Of a DNA stretch of 46,463 nucleotides, positions 24,217 through 31,685 are shown piece after piece (position 1 is the stretch's first letter; every line of letters starts with the position of its first letter). The notes under the pieces are model-generated. The model had not been told where the DNA came from, made no database searches, and saw only the letters and a program-made list of their open reading frames with translations. A program made the position numbers and the translations under genes. The DNA comes from Gemmatimonadota bacterium. GTDB lineage: Bacteria; Gemmatimonadota; Gemmatimonadetes; Gemmatimonadales; Gemmatimonadaceae. The stretch spans positions 7,127 to 53,589 of the forward strand of contig PMAE01000088.1 of assembly GCA_003152485.1 (NCBI GenBank), given 5' to 3'.

Positions 24217-25388
24217 CCGTGTTTCACCGGAGGCGTTCAGGCCGGAGTCGCGCCTGGACATTGGGATTGATAGGGCTTGCCATGGCCGCCCTCGGACGGC
24301 CAGCCCTGGGACAGGGAAACCTCAGCACGCAGGGGTTTGGGTACCCGCCCGGCGAAGTGAGCACGGCCACAATGGGGGCGGGCGGCGCATTCGGTGAGTC
24401 TGATCCGCTGTCGGCGGTCAACGATGCCGCACTTGCCTCGTGGGGCCGGGCGGCGATCCACTTCCAATATGATCCGGAGTTTCGGGCCGTCAGCTCCGGC
24501 CAGGGCACGGATCACTCGACGACCATCCGCTTCCCGTTGCTCTCGGCGGCCGTGCCCGTCGGGACCCGATTCGTGGTCGGCCTGTCGCTTGCGACGCTGC
24601 TGGACCGGTCCTGGCAGACTCGCCAGGTGCAGCAGATCCCGGTCGGCGACACGTCGATCGTATCGGGGGAGACCTTCCGCAGTACGGGGGGGATCGAGGA
24701 CGTCCGTCTCGCGACCGGGTGGAAAGCGACGAAATGGCTGCACCTGGGATTTGGCCTTCACGCGCTCACGGGGCAGAACCAAATCCAAGTGTCCCGCGAC
24801 TTCCCTGATACGCTGATCGTCAAGACACAGCCGTTCTCGGACACATCGACGTATCGCTTCAGTGGCATCGCGGGATCGGCGGGCATCGACCTCCAACCGT
24901 CGGCCATCTGGGAGCTGGCAGGGTCCGTCCGCGTCGGGGGCACGCTCCGCGCGTATCGCCGCGACACCCTGCAATCGAAGGCCAGCGCGCCGCCACGAGG
25001 CGGCGCCGAACTTCGGTACAGCGGGATTACCGGCCTGTCGCTTGCAGTGCGAGGCGATTGGGAAGGCTGGTCGAAATTGGATGGACTCGGCAGTCCCAAC
25101 GTCACTCCCGCGAACGCGTGGGAGTGGAGTGGCGGGGCGGACATCGTTGGCCCGAAGTTGGGAGATCGGTCGCTGATATTGCGTGTTGGGGCGCTGACGC
25201 GCACGCTCCCGTTTCAGGCGGCAGGTGCAATCGTGAGGGAGAATGCGGTTTCTGGTGGATTTGGCATTCCGGTCCGTTTCGACCAGGCCATGGTCGATTT
25301 CGCGCTGCAACGCGCATTGCGATCGGCGCCGATCGGAGTGTCGGAGAGCGCGTGGACGGTGAGCGTCGGCCTGACCGTCCGGCCGTAG
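24213..25388 (+). CDS. Outer-membrane beta-barrel protein, PorV/FadL-like
   Basis: About 391 residues. A signal peptide (about residues 10-33, TLGLIGLAMAALGRPALGQG) precedes STATMGAGGAFGESDPLSAV-NDAA, which resembles the N-terminal MGGA..D..A...NPA pattern of PorV/PorQ and FadL-type barrels. Alternating hydrophobic and polar residues through to the C-terminus fit antiparallel strands, and the protein ends in SVGLTVRP, a barrel-like final strand though without a terminal Phe. The start is TTG 24213, overlapping the previous stop, or GTG 24219; the open frame further upstream is inside the previous gene. Substrate and exact family unknown. Confidence 0.68.
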   Translation: MTVFHRRRSGRSRAWTLGLIGLAMAALGRPALGQGNLSTQGFGYPPGEVSTATMGAGGAFGESDPLSAVNDAALASWGRAAIHFQYDPEFRAVSSGQGTDHSTTIRFPLLSAAVPVGTRFVVGLSLATLLDRSWQTRQVQQIPVGDTSIVSGETFRSTGGIEDVRLATGWKATKWLHLGFGLHALTGQNQIQVSRDFPDTLIVKTQPFSDTSTYRFSGIAGSAGIDLQPSAIWELAGSVRVGGTLRAYRRDTLQSKASAPPRGGAELRYSGITGLSLAVRGDWEGWSKLDGLGSPNVTPANAWEWSGGADIVGPKLGDRSLILRVGALTRTLPFQAAGAIVRENAVSGGFGIPVRFDQAMVDFALQRALRSAPIGVSESAWTVSVGLTVRP

Positions 25389-25391
25389 CGG

Positions 25392-25410
25392 GCGCCGGCG
25401 CGGCCGGCGC
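25392..25410 (+). terminator. GC-rich hairpin after the beta-barrel gene
   Basis: GCGCCGG (25392-25398) pairs perfectly with CCGGCGC (25404-25410) around a 5-base loop, three bases after the stop at 25386-25388. There is no T-run, so it may be a Rho-type end, an RNA-stabilising structure, or simply part of the kinase leader. Confidence 0.4.
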
Positions 25411-25453
25411 AGGGCCCATCGGATCCGTCGCCGCTCCGACCGGGACGACGACT

Positions 25454-25471
25454 CGCCCCGCCGATGGGGCG
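25454..25471 (+). promoter_or_regulatory. Hairpin just upstream of the receiver-kinase gene
   Basis: CGCCCC (25454-25459) pairs with GGGGCG (25466-25471) around a 6-base loop, ending nine bases before ATG 25481. It occupies the position where a ribosome-binding site would lie and could modulate translation. Only the complementarity is seen. Confidence 0.35.
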
Positions 25472-25480
25472 TCTGGATCG

Positions 25481-26662
25481 ATGACCCCGACTGGACCGCG
25501 GGACGGCCCGCTGATTCTGGTGGCGGACGACGTCCCCGCCAACGTCGAGTTGCTGTTCGACCAACTCCACGCGCTCGGTTATCGCACCATCGCTGCCGAC
25601 GACGGCGTCTCCGCGCTTGCCGCGGCATCCCGGCACCTCCCCGATCTGTGCATCCTCGACGTGTCGATGCCGTCGGGTGACCTCGGGTGCGACGACCGGT
25701 CGACAGGATTCGAGGTGTGCCGCCGGATCAAGCGCGATCCGCGCACGGCGCGCATCCCAGTCGTTTTCGTGACCGCGCTCAACGACGCGACGGACCGGGT
25801 CAAAGCCATCGAAGCGGGCGGCGATGATTTCTTGACCAAGCCGCACAATCGGCTCGTGCTCGGTGCACGCGTTCGCAGCCTGCTCAAATTGAAGACGGCG
25901 ACCGATGCGCTCGAGGAGAGCGTGCGCAAGCTCCGCGAGCTGGAAAAGGTGCGCGACGATCTCCTGAAGATGATCGTCCACGATCTCAAGACTCCGCTCA
26001 CGTCGGTGCTCGCGACGCTCGAGCTGCTGTTGGACGGGGATTTCGGCGCGCTGTCGAGTACGCAGCATCAAGTCGTCGCCGATGCGGAAGCGAAGGCAGA
26101 AGACCTCCTGCGCCTGATCGAGGACCTGCTCGAGATCGCAAAGCTCGAAGAGACCGCGTTACCACTCGTGCTCATACCGATCGCGCCCATCGCGTTGCTC
26201 ACGGAGGTCGTGCACGAGTGGGCAGTGCGGTTCCAGCAGGCAGCGGCCACCGCCACGATCGACGGCGCGGGTGACGCACCGATCTTTCAGGCGGACAAGA
26301 GCCTCCTTAAGCGTGTCTTTGGCAATCTCATACAGAACGCGCTCACCCATTCTCCGAACGCGGTCACGCTGCGCCTCGCGGTACGGCGGGAGCCGGTGGG
26401 TGTGCTCTTCACCGTCGCCGACAACGGACCGGGCATTCCGTCCGAATATCAGGAGCTCATCTTCCGCAAGTTCGAGCAAGTCCGGACTCTGAATGCGCCC
26501 CGAGTCCGGAGCTCGGGCCTGGGGCTGGCGTTTTGCCGGCTCGTCGTGGAGCGGCACGGCGGCCGGATCTGGGTCAAGAGTACCGAAGGGGAAGGGAGCG
26601 CGTTTCACATCCTCCTGCCCACGCAGCCGCGTACAGCCGAGTATCCAGCGATTAGTCCGTGA
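25481..26662 (+). CDS. Soluble hybrid: receiver domain fused to histidine kinase
   Basis: A 393-residue protein without membrane segments. The N-terminal receiver domain (about 8-135) has acidic pair ADD near residue 14, phospho-acceptor Asp in LCILDVSMPS near 60, Thr in VFVTAL and Lys in FLTKPH. A coiled linker leads to HisKA with MIVHDLKTPLTSVLATLELL near 167 and HATPase with NLIQNALTHSP, DNGPGIP, FRKFEQ and SSGLGLAFCRLVVERHGG. In the receiver about eight extra residues (SGDLGCDDRST before GFEVCRRIK) follow the phospho-acceptor, where DGFE would normally come directly. ATG 25481 is chosen since upstream in-frame codons are Ala/Gly/Pro filler; GTG 25355 is possible. No partner regulator is adjacent. 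Confidence 0.88.
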   Translation: MTPTGPRDGPLILVADDVPANVELLFDQLHALGYRTIAADDGVSALAAASRHLPDLCILDVSMPSGDLGCDDRSTGFEVCRRIKRDPRTARIPVVFVTALNDATDRVKAIEAGGDDFLTKPHNRLVLGARVRSLLKLKTATDALEESVRKLRELEKVRDDLLKMIVHDLKTPLTSVLATLELLLDGDFGALSSTQHQVVADAEAKAEDLLRLIEDLLEIAKLEETALPLVLIPIAPIALLTEVVHEWAVRFQQAAATATIDGAGDAPIFQADKSLLKRVFGNLIQNALTHSPNAVTLRLAVRREPVGVLFTVADNGPGIPSEYQELIFRKFEQVRTLNAPRVRSSGLGLAFCRLVVERHGGRIWVKSTEGEGSAFHILLPTQPRTAEYPAISP

Positions 26663-26687
26663 CCGGAGGGGGGCTCGTCGTTACATT
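26659..26687 (+). promoter_or_regulatory. Candidate promoter for miaB
   Basis: GTGACC (26659-26664) and TACATT (26682-26687) are 17 bases apart. The -35 overlaps the kinase stop codon and the -10 ends six bases before the miaB ATG at 26694, so the transcript would be leaderless or nearly so. Confidence 0.45.
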
Positions 26688-26693
26688 TGCCCC

Positions 26694-28103
26694 ATGTCCC
26701 TCGCGGGTCGGCCGAGCGTCTACGTCGAGACGTACGGATGTCAGATGAACGCCAGCGATTCCGAGTTGATGCTCGGGGCGTTGTCGGCGCGCGGCTATAC
26801 GCCGGTGGACACGCCCGACGGCGCGGACGTCATCCTCGTGAACACGTGCGCGATTCGCGACCACGCCGAGCAGCGCGTCTTGGGCCGGTTGGGTGAGCTC
26901 AAGCGGCACATGGGTCGGGACACCATTCTGGGCGTCACCGGGTGTATGGCGCAGCGGCTCGGCTCACAGCTCCTCGACCGCGCACCCCACGTGAGCCTCG
27001 TCGTGGGGCCGGACGGGTATCGGGGACTGCCGTCGCTGGTGGAGCAGGCACGCGCCGGCGTGCGCACCGTCGCGACGGAATTCGATGCCGATGAACACTA
27101 CGAGGATCTTCGCCCGCGCCGCGCGGCCGGCGTCAAGGCGTGGATCCCGGTACAGCGTGGCTGTGACTACCATTGCACGTATTGCATTGTGCCGACCACC
27201 CGCGGGCCCGAGCGTAGTCGCCGCCTGGCCGACGTGGTCCGCGAGGTGTACGATGTCGTGGCGCAGGGAATCACGGAGGTCGTCTTACTTGGCCAGACCG
27301 TCAACTCGTACAACGACGGCACCCATGATTTCGCGGACCTCCTGCGGGCCGTCGGCGCCGTCCCGGGCATCCGCCGTTTGCGGTTCACGAGTCCGCACCC
27401 CAACGACTTCAGCGATCGCGTGCTGGCCGCGATGGCCGACACGGCGGCGGTGTGCGAGCACGTACATCTCCCGATGCAGTCGGGCTCCACGCGGACGCTG
27501 CGCCGCATGCTGCGGCGGTATACGCGAGAGGACTACCTGGCGTGCGTCGATCGCTTGCGGCTGGCCGTCCCGGGGTTGGCGCTCACGACGGACGTGATCG
27601 TTGGATTTCCGGGTGAGACGCAGGCCGATTTCGCCGAGACCCTGACCGCGATGGAGGCCGTTGGTTTCGACGATGCGTACACATTTCGGTTCTCCCCACG
27701 TCCGGGGACGGCCGCCACGCGGATGCCCGAGAGCGAGATGGTCAGCGACGATGCGGCTCAAGATCGCCTCGGGCAATTGATCGACACCGTGCGGCGCGGG
27801 GCGCGGGGTCGGAACATTGGGCTTCTGGGGACGTCGCACGAGGTGCTCGTCGAGAAACCGGCGAAGCGAGGGGATGCGGTGCAGGCGCGGACGCGCGATT
27901 TCAAGACGGTGCTCATTCCGGCCGACGAGGCGGTGATCGGTCGCTACTACACCGCCGCGCTGACCGGTACGACGGGGTCGACGTTTACGGGCACGGTGGT
28001 GCCGACGGTCGTGCCGACAGCCGGTGCCACGGCCGACCGGCGAGCTGGCCGCGTGTTGCCGATCGCCACTGATCTGACCGCGCCGCTGGCCAAGGCCGGC
28101 TGA
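26694..28103 (+). CDS. miaB: tRNA-2-methylthio-N6-dimethylallyladenosine synthase MiaB
   Basis: Radical SAM methylthiotransferase that adds a methylthio group to i6A37 of tRNAs reading UNN codons. The UPF0004 domain has its three cluster cysteines in ETYGCQMN, NTCAIRDHAEQR and TGCMAQR; the radical SAM CxxxCxxC is RGCDYHCTYCIVP near residue 155. A TRAM domain follows (about 375-440), then an Ala/Thr-rich tail of about 35 residues. CAIRDHAEQR and TTRGPERSR favour MiaB over MtaB and RimO. ATG 26694 places the first Cys motif at the normal distance; the open frame from 26493 overlaps the kinase. It probably co-transcribes the following ComFB-like and fbp genes. Confidence 0.94.
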   Translation: MSLAGRPSVYVETYGCQMNASDSELMLGALSARGYTPVDTPDGADVILVNTCAIRDHAEQRVLGRLGELKRHMGRDTILGVTGCMAQRLGSQLLDRAPHVSLVVGPDGYRGLPSLVEQARAGVRTVATEFDADEHYEDLRPRRAAGVKAWIPVQRGCDYHCTYCIVPTTRGPERSRRLADVVREVYDVVAQGITEVVLLGQTVNSYNDGTHDFADLLRAVGAVPGIRRLRFTSPHPNDFSDRVLAAMADTAAVCEHVHLPMQSGSTRTLRRMLRRYTREDYLACVDRLRLAVPGLALTTDVIVGFPGETQADFAETLTAMEAVGFDDAYTFRFSPRPGTAATRMPESEMVSDDAAQDRLGQLIDTVRRGARGRNIGLLGTSHEVLVEKPAKRGDAVQARTRDFKTVLIPADEAVIGRYYTAALTGTTGSTFTGTVVPTVVPTAGATADRRAGRVLPIATDLTAPLAKAG

Positions 28104-28110
28104 GCATCGT

Positions 28111-28401
28111 ATGCTGAATGCGCTCGAGGAAGCGGTGCGCGACACGTACGAGACGCTCCGGTCGACGGATCCGTCGTTCTGCGGCTGCGCACGGTGCCAG
28201 GAAGACGTCCTCACGATGGCGATGAATCAGGCCCACCCGCGGTACGTCGTGGGTGACCCGCTCGGCTCGGCTGTGACGCGCGTCGCCTTGGCCCGGCGCC
28301 AGTTGCAAGCCGAGTTGTCGGTGATCGTCCTGGATGCGATCCGCCGCGTCGCTGCCGCGCCGCGACACCCCAAGGAGGTGGACGGTGGTGCATCACACTG
28401 A
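28111..28401 (+). CDS. ComFB-like small protein
   Basis: A 96-residue protein resembling the late-competence ComFB family. Family features: an N-terminal helix NALEEAVRDTYETL, a cysteine cluster FCGCARCQEDVL near residues 23-33 that could bind metal, and the ALNxLPPRYV-like segment AMNQAHPRYVVGDPLGSA. In cyanobacteria ComFB-type proteins have been reported to bind cyclic dinucleotides; whether this one does is unknown. Start ATG 28111 is seven bases after miaB, and the 3' end overlaps the fbp start region by about 17 bases, so the three genes look co-transcribed. Assigned from motif recognition only. Confidence 0.72.
   Translation: MLNALEEAVRDTYETLRSTDPSFCGCARCQEDVLTMAMNQAHPRYVVGDPLGSAVTRVALARRQLQAELSVIVLDAIRRVAAAPRHPKEVDGGASH
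28372..28378 (+). promoter_or_regulatory. Strong Shine-Dalgarno for fbp
   Basis: AAGGAGG (28372-28378) is a near-perfect anti-16S match, six bases before GTG 28385 and nine before GTG 28388. It sits inside the ComFB-like gene and decides the fbp start region. It is the clearest ribosome-binding site I saw in the window. Confidence 0.75.
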
Positions 28402-29416
28402 CGTTTCGGTCGTCACCATCGAGCGCTTCATCATCGAGCAGGAGAAGCGGCACGCTCCTGAGGCGACCGGCGAGCTCTCGGGCATCCTCTACGATCTTGG
28501 GTTGGCCGCGAAGATGATCGCCAGCAAGGTGCGGAGCGCGGGACTCGCCGATATATTAGGCGCCACCGCCGACATCAACGTCCATGGCGAGACACAGCAG
28601 AAGCTCGACGTCCTGGCCAATGAGATCATGATCAAGGCGCTCGACCACGGTGGTCGGCTGTGCGCGATGGCGTCGGAGGAGGAGCCGGACATCATTCCGA
28701 TCCCCGAAGGATTCCGGACCGGAAAGTATTGTCTCCTCTTCGATCCTCTCGATGGCTCGTCGAACATCGACGTGAACGTTCCCGTCGGCACGATCTTCTC
28801 GGTGCTCAAGAAAGTGACGCGCGGGCCACGCGGCGAGCTACCGGACATGTTGCAGCGCGGACGCCGCCAGGTCGCATCCGGCTATGTCATCTACGGCTCG
28901 AGCACGATGATGGTCTACACCACGGGCCAGGGCGTGCATGGCTTCACGCTCGACCCATCGATTGGCGAGTTCCTACTCTCCCATCCCAACATCCGGACAC
29001 CTCGCCAGGGTCGGTATCTCTCGGTCAACGACGCGTATGCGCAGGACTGGGAGGAGCCGACGCGGGCCTTGATGCGGGCCTATCGTGGGCAGGACAGCGC
29101 CAGGAAACCGCTCAGCATCCGGTATGTCGGCTCGCTCGTCGCCGATTTCCATCGCAATCTCCTGGGTGGCGGGGTCTTCGCGTATCCGGCCAACCGGCAG
29201 AATCGACGCGGTAAGCTGCGCCTGCTCTATGAGGCGAACCCCTTGGCACTCATCGCCGAACAGGCGGGCGGCGCGGCGATCGACGGCGCCGGCCCGGTCC
29301 TCGACGTCGCACCCACGGAGCTGCATCAACGGACGCCACTCTTCATCGGTAGCGCGGACGACATCGAGCTGGCGCGGACGATGCTGGCGCCGCAATTCTC
29401 TAGCGTTGGTGCGTGA
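28385..29416 (+). CDS. fbp: Fructose-1,6-bisphosphatase class I
   Basis: Hydrolyses fructose-1,6-bisphosphate to fructose-6-phosphate, the committed gluconeogenic step. The metal and substrate region LLFDPLDGSSNIDVNVPVGT lies near residue 118; MASEEEPDII near 97 supplies acidic ligands; the C-terminal GKLRLLYEANPLALIAEQAG with GGAAIDG is characteristic. The start is one of two tandem GTG codons (28385 or 28388) placed correctly behind a strong ribosome-binding site; the frame from 28334 reads into the ComFB-like gene. About 343 residues, normal for class I. The stop overlaps the following mutase start. Confidence 0.94.
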   Translation: MVHHTDVSVVTIERFIIEQEKRHAPEATGELSGILYDLGLAAKMIASKVRSAGLADILGATADINVHGETQQKLDVLANEIMIKALDHGGRLCAMASEEEPDIIPIPEGFRTGKYCLLFDPLDGSSNIDVNVPVGTIFSVLKKVTRGPRGELPDMLQRGRRQVASGYVIYGSSTMMVYTTGQGVHGFTLDPSIGEFLLSHPNIRTPRQGRYLSVNDAYAQDWEEPTRALMRAYRGQDSARKPLSIRYVGSLVADFHRNLLGGGVFAYPANRQNRRGKLRLLYEANPLALIAEQAGGAAIDGAGPVLDVAPTELHQRTPLFIGSADDIELARTMLAPQFSSVGA

Positions 29417-31095
29417 CCGGCCACTCCACGCGGCCCGGGCTGACGGCCGACGCGCCTGAGGGCGCGGGCGGCGTGGATCGCGATGCTCCGGTGGATCGGC
29501 GTTCGCCATCTGGGCTGACCATCGCACCGGTCTACCGCCCGGCCGACGGGGTCCTGGACTACGCGACCGCGCTCGCCGATCCAGGCCAGTATCCCTACAC
29601 GCGCGGCATCCAGCCGACCATGTATCGGGGCCGTCCCTGGACGATGCGGCAATACGCCGGATTCGGAACGGCGGCCGAAACCAATACCCGGTTCAAGCTG
29701 TTGTTGGCGGCGGGTCAGACCGGGTTGTCGGTCGCGTTCGACCTCCCCACGCAGATGGGCATCGATTCCGACGCGCCGCGCGCCGCGGGGGAAGTGGGGC
29801 GGGTGGGGGTGGCGATCGACACGGTCGATGACATGCACACCCTGCTGCGCGACATCCCGCTCGACCGCGTCTCGACGTCGATGACGATCAACGCGACGGC
29901 CGCGACGTTGTTGGCGATGTACCTCGTGGTCGCCGACGAGCGGCAGATCTCGTGGACATCGGTGACGGGCACGATCCAGAACGACATCCTCAAGGAGTAC
30001 GTCGCCCGCGGCACGTATGTGTATCCGCCGGGCCCGAGCCTGGCGCTCGTGGCCGACGTGTTTCGGTTCTGCGCCGACCACGTACCGGGCTGGAATCCGA
30101 TCTCGATCTCGGGGTACCACATCCGCGAGGCCGGGGCAACGGCCGTCCAGGAACTGGCATTCACCTTCGCCAACGCCATCGAGTACGTGCGGCGGGCCGT
30201 CGCGGCGGGTGTGCCCATCGAGCGGTTCGCCCCGCGGCTCTCGTTCTTCTTCGCGGCGCACAGCGATCTCTTCGAAGAAGTCGCGAAGTTTCGTGCCGCC
30301 CGTCGGATCTATGCGCATTTGATGCGGACCCGCTTTGGCGCGAGCGATGTGAGTTGCCGGCTCCGGTTCCACACGCAAACCGGCGGTGTGACGCTCACCG
30401 CGCAGCAGCCACTCAACAATGTGGTGCGGGTCGCGGTCCAGTCGCTGGCCGCGACGCTCGGTGGGACGCAGTCGCTGCACACCAATGGCTACGATGAGGC
30501 GCTCTCGCTGCCCACGGCCGCCGCGGCGACGTTGGCGTTGCGGACGCAGCAGATCCTCGCGTCCGAATCGGGTGTCACCAACACGGCTGACCCGTTGGCG
30601 GGCAGCTATTACGTCGAGCACCTGACCGATGAGCTCGAGCGCCAGGCGCTGGCACTCCTCTCGCGAGTCGATGCGCTGGGTGGCGCCGTGGCTGCGATCG
30701 AGGCCGGCTTCATTCAAGACGAGATCGGACGGAGTGCGTACGAGTACCAGCTCCGTGTCGAGCGCGGCGAGGCGCGCGTGGTCGGTGTGAATTGCTTCAC
30801 CGACGATGCCCCGCCTCCAGTCATCGCGACTCCGGATTTTTCGGCGTTGGCGACCGACCAGGTGGCCCGCGTGCGCGCGGTCCGCGCCGCGCGGGACGGC
30901 CCCCGCGTGGCGCGGTCGCTCGACGCATTGCGGACCGCCGCTCGCGGCCAAGGCGACGGATCGACGCCCTCCGAGACGGCGCCGCCCCCCGCGCTCATGC
31001 CGCTGATCATCGACGCCGTGCGGGCGCGGGCCACCGGGGGTGAGATCGCCGAGTCCCTGGCGAGCGAGTGGGGTCACTTTCGACCTCGCGGGTAG
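29413..31095 (+). CDS. B12-dependent acyl-CoA mutase large subunit, methylmalonyl-CoA mutase family
   Basis: A 560-residue catalytic subunit for a carbon-skeleton rearrangement of an acyl-CoA. Conserved elements: PTMYRGRPWTMRQYAGFGTA near residue 70, LSVAFDLPTQMG near 105, TIQNDILKEYVARGTY near 190, ISGYHIREAGATAVQE near 233 with the substrate-contacting His, and SLHTNGYDEA near 353. The cobalamin-binding domain (DxHxxG) is missing, so a separate small subunit must exist outside this window. In the substrate pocket the position of Tyr89 of P. shermanii methylmalonyl-CoA mutase appears to be Gln (RGIQPTMY), so the substrate may not be methylmalonyl-CoA. GTG 29413 overlaps the fbp stop; the first 35 residues look like linker. 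Confidence 0.9.
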   Translation: MTGHSTRPGLTADAPEGAGGVDRDAPVDRRSPSGLTIAPVYRPADGVLDYATALADPGQYPYTRGIQPTMYRGRPWTMRQYAGFGTAAETNTRFKLLLAAGQTGLSVAFDLPTQMGIDSDAPRAAGEVGRVGVAIDTVDDMHTLLRDIPLDRVSTSMTINATAATLLAMYLVVADERQISWTSVTGTIQNDILKEYVARGTYVYPPGPSLALVADVFRFCADHVPGWNPISISGYHIREAGATAVQELAFTFANAIEYVRRAVAAGVPIERFAPRLSFFFAAHSDLFEEVAKFRAARRIYAHLMRTRFGASDVSCRLRFHTQTGGVTLTAQQPLNNVVRVAVQSLAATLGGTQSLHTNGYDEALSLPTAAAATLALRTQQILASESGVTNTADPLAGSYYVEHLTDELERQALALLSRVDALGGAVAAIEAGFIQDEIGRSAYEYQLRVERGEARVVGVNCFTDDAPPPVIATPDFSALATDQVARVRAVRAARDGPRVARSLDALRTAARGQGDGSTPSETAPPPALMPLIIDAVRARATGGEIAESLASEWGHFRPRG

Positions 31096-31142
31096 CCCCG
31101 CCGAGCGGCCGCATCACGGTCGGCCGTCGATCGCGTGCGCGC

Positions 31143-31197
31143 CGCGCATCCCTCGCGCATCCGTCGCGCGTCCCACGCGTGTCCCACGCGCATGCAT
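31143..31197 (+). repeat. Five tandem 11-bp repeats upstream of the fmdB promoter
   Basis: Units begin at 31143, 31154, 31165, 31176 and 31187; the first three read CGCGCATCCCT, CGCGCATCCGT and CGCGCGTCCCA, and the last two are more diverged. CGCG is invariant at the head of each. The period is close to one helical turn, so all copies face the same side of the DNA. They end 23 bases before the -35 box at 31221. A degenerate sixth copy may precede them at 31132. The rest of the 191-base gap (31096-31286) holds the promoter and nothing else I recognise. Confidence 0.7.
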
Positions 31198-31220
31198 CGG
31201 TCGGCCAATCGCGTGACGCC

Positions 31221-31249
31221 TTGTACGGCCCCCGTGTGGCTCGTAGCTT
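31221..31249 (+). promoter_or_regulatory. Sigma-70-like promoter for fmdB-argS
   Basis: TTGTAC (31221-31226) and TAGCTT (31244-31249) are 17 bases apart. The predicted start near 31256 leaves a leader of about 31 bases to ATG 31287. Since argS, the PfkB kinase and purM follow with overlaps or gaps of at most a few tens of bases, this is probably the promoter of the whole run. Confidence 0.6.
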
Positions 31250-31286
31250 GTGGATGCGTGATCGCACCCCGCTAAGCCACCCTTAC

Positions 31287-31685
31287 ATGCCTACTTACGA
31301 ATATCGGTGCCCCACCGGGCACGATTTCGATCATTTCTTCCGTAAAATCAGCGAGGGCGTGGCCGTTTGGCCGTGCCCTGTTTGTGGCTTGCCGGCCGAG
31401 CGTCAGATGTCCGGCGGCGCTGGGCTCGTCTTCAAGGGCTCCGGTTTCTACATCACGGACTACGGGAAAGACGGGAAGAAGGATCAACGCACCGCGGGAA
31501 CGTCGGACGCCGCGAAGCCCGCGGCTGCGCCGTCGGGTGGCTCCGACGGGGCCGCCGCCCCCGCCAGCAGCGGCGCCACGACGTCGTCGGACGGCCCGTC
31601 GTCGGCAGCGCGCTCGGAGAGCAAGAGTGATGCGCCAAAGCCGAGTGGGGGGACCAAGCAGTCGGGCACGACGAAATCCGAATGA
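31287..31685 (+). CDS. FmdB-family zinc ribbon protein with Ser/Ala-rich tail
   Basis: The N-terminal 60 residues are a FmdB/CxxC-CxxC-type regulatory zinc ribbon: MPTYEYRCPTGHDFDHFF and WPCPVCG, with ligands probably one Cys and one His from the first knuckle and two Cys from the second, followed by LVFKGSGFYITDY, the family's closing motif. Residues about 70-132 are a low-complexity Ala/Ser/Gly/Lys tail with no predicted fold. ATG 31287 is preferred over in-frame starts up to 31068, which would code through the 11-bp repeats and promoter. The stop overlaps the argS ATG. Molecular role unknown; the name derives from a gene beside an amide transport operon and is not informative. Confidence 0.88.
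   Translation: MPTYEYRCPTGHDFDHFFRKISEGVAVWPCPVCGLPAERQMSGGAGLVFKGSGFYITDYGKDGKKDQRTAGTSDAAKPAAAPSGGSDGAAAPASSGATTSSDGPSSAARSESKSDAPKPSGGTKQSGTTKSE

Noticed and set aside
24237-25628. 463-codon minus-strand frame opposite the beta-barrel and receiver-kinase genes
   Set aside because: Arg-rich translation without motifs; the plus strand has a signal peptide and a complete receiver domain.
29326-31077. 583-codon open frame on the minus strand opposite the acyl-CoA mutase
   Set aside because: It mirrors the codon phase of the real gene; the translation is Arg/Gly/His-rich with no family motif, as usual for antisense frames in GC-rich DNA. The plus-strand mutase has conserved motifs throughout.
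31249-31257. Possible second DnaA box near the fmdB promoter
   Set aside because: TGTGGAT-like sequence here matches the consensus at only about seven of nine positions and lacks the terminal AA; not convincing beside the perfect box at 9826.
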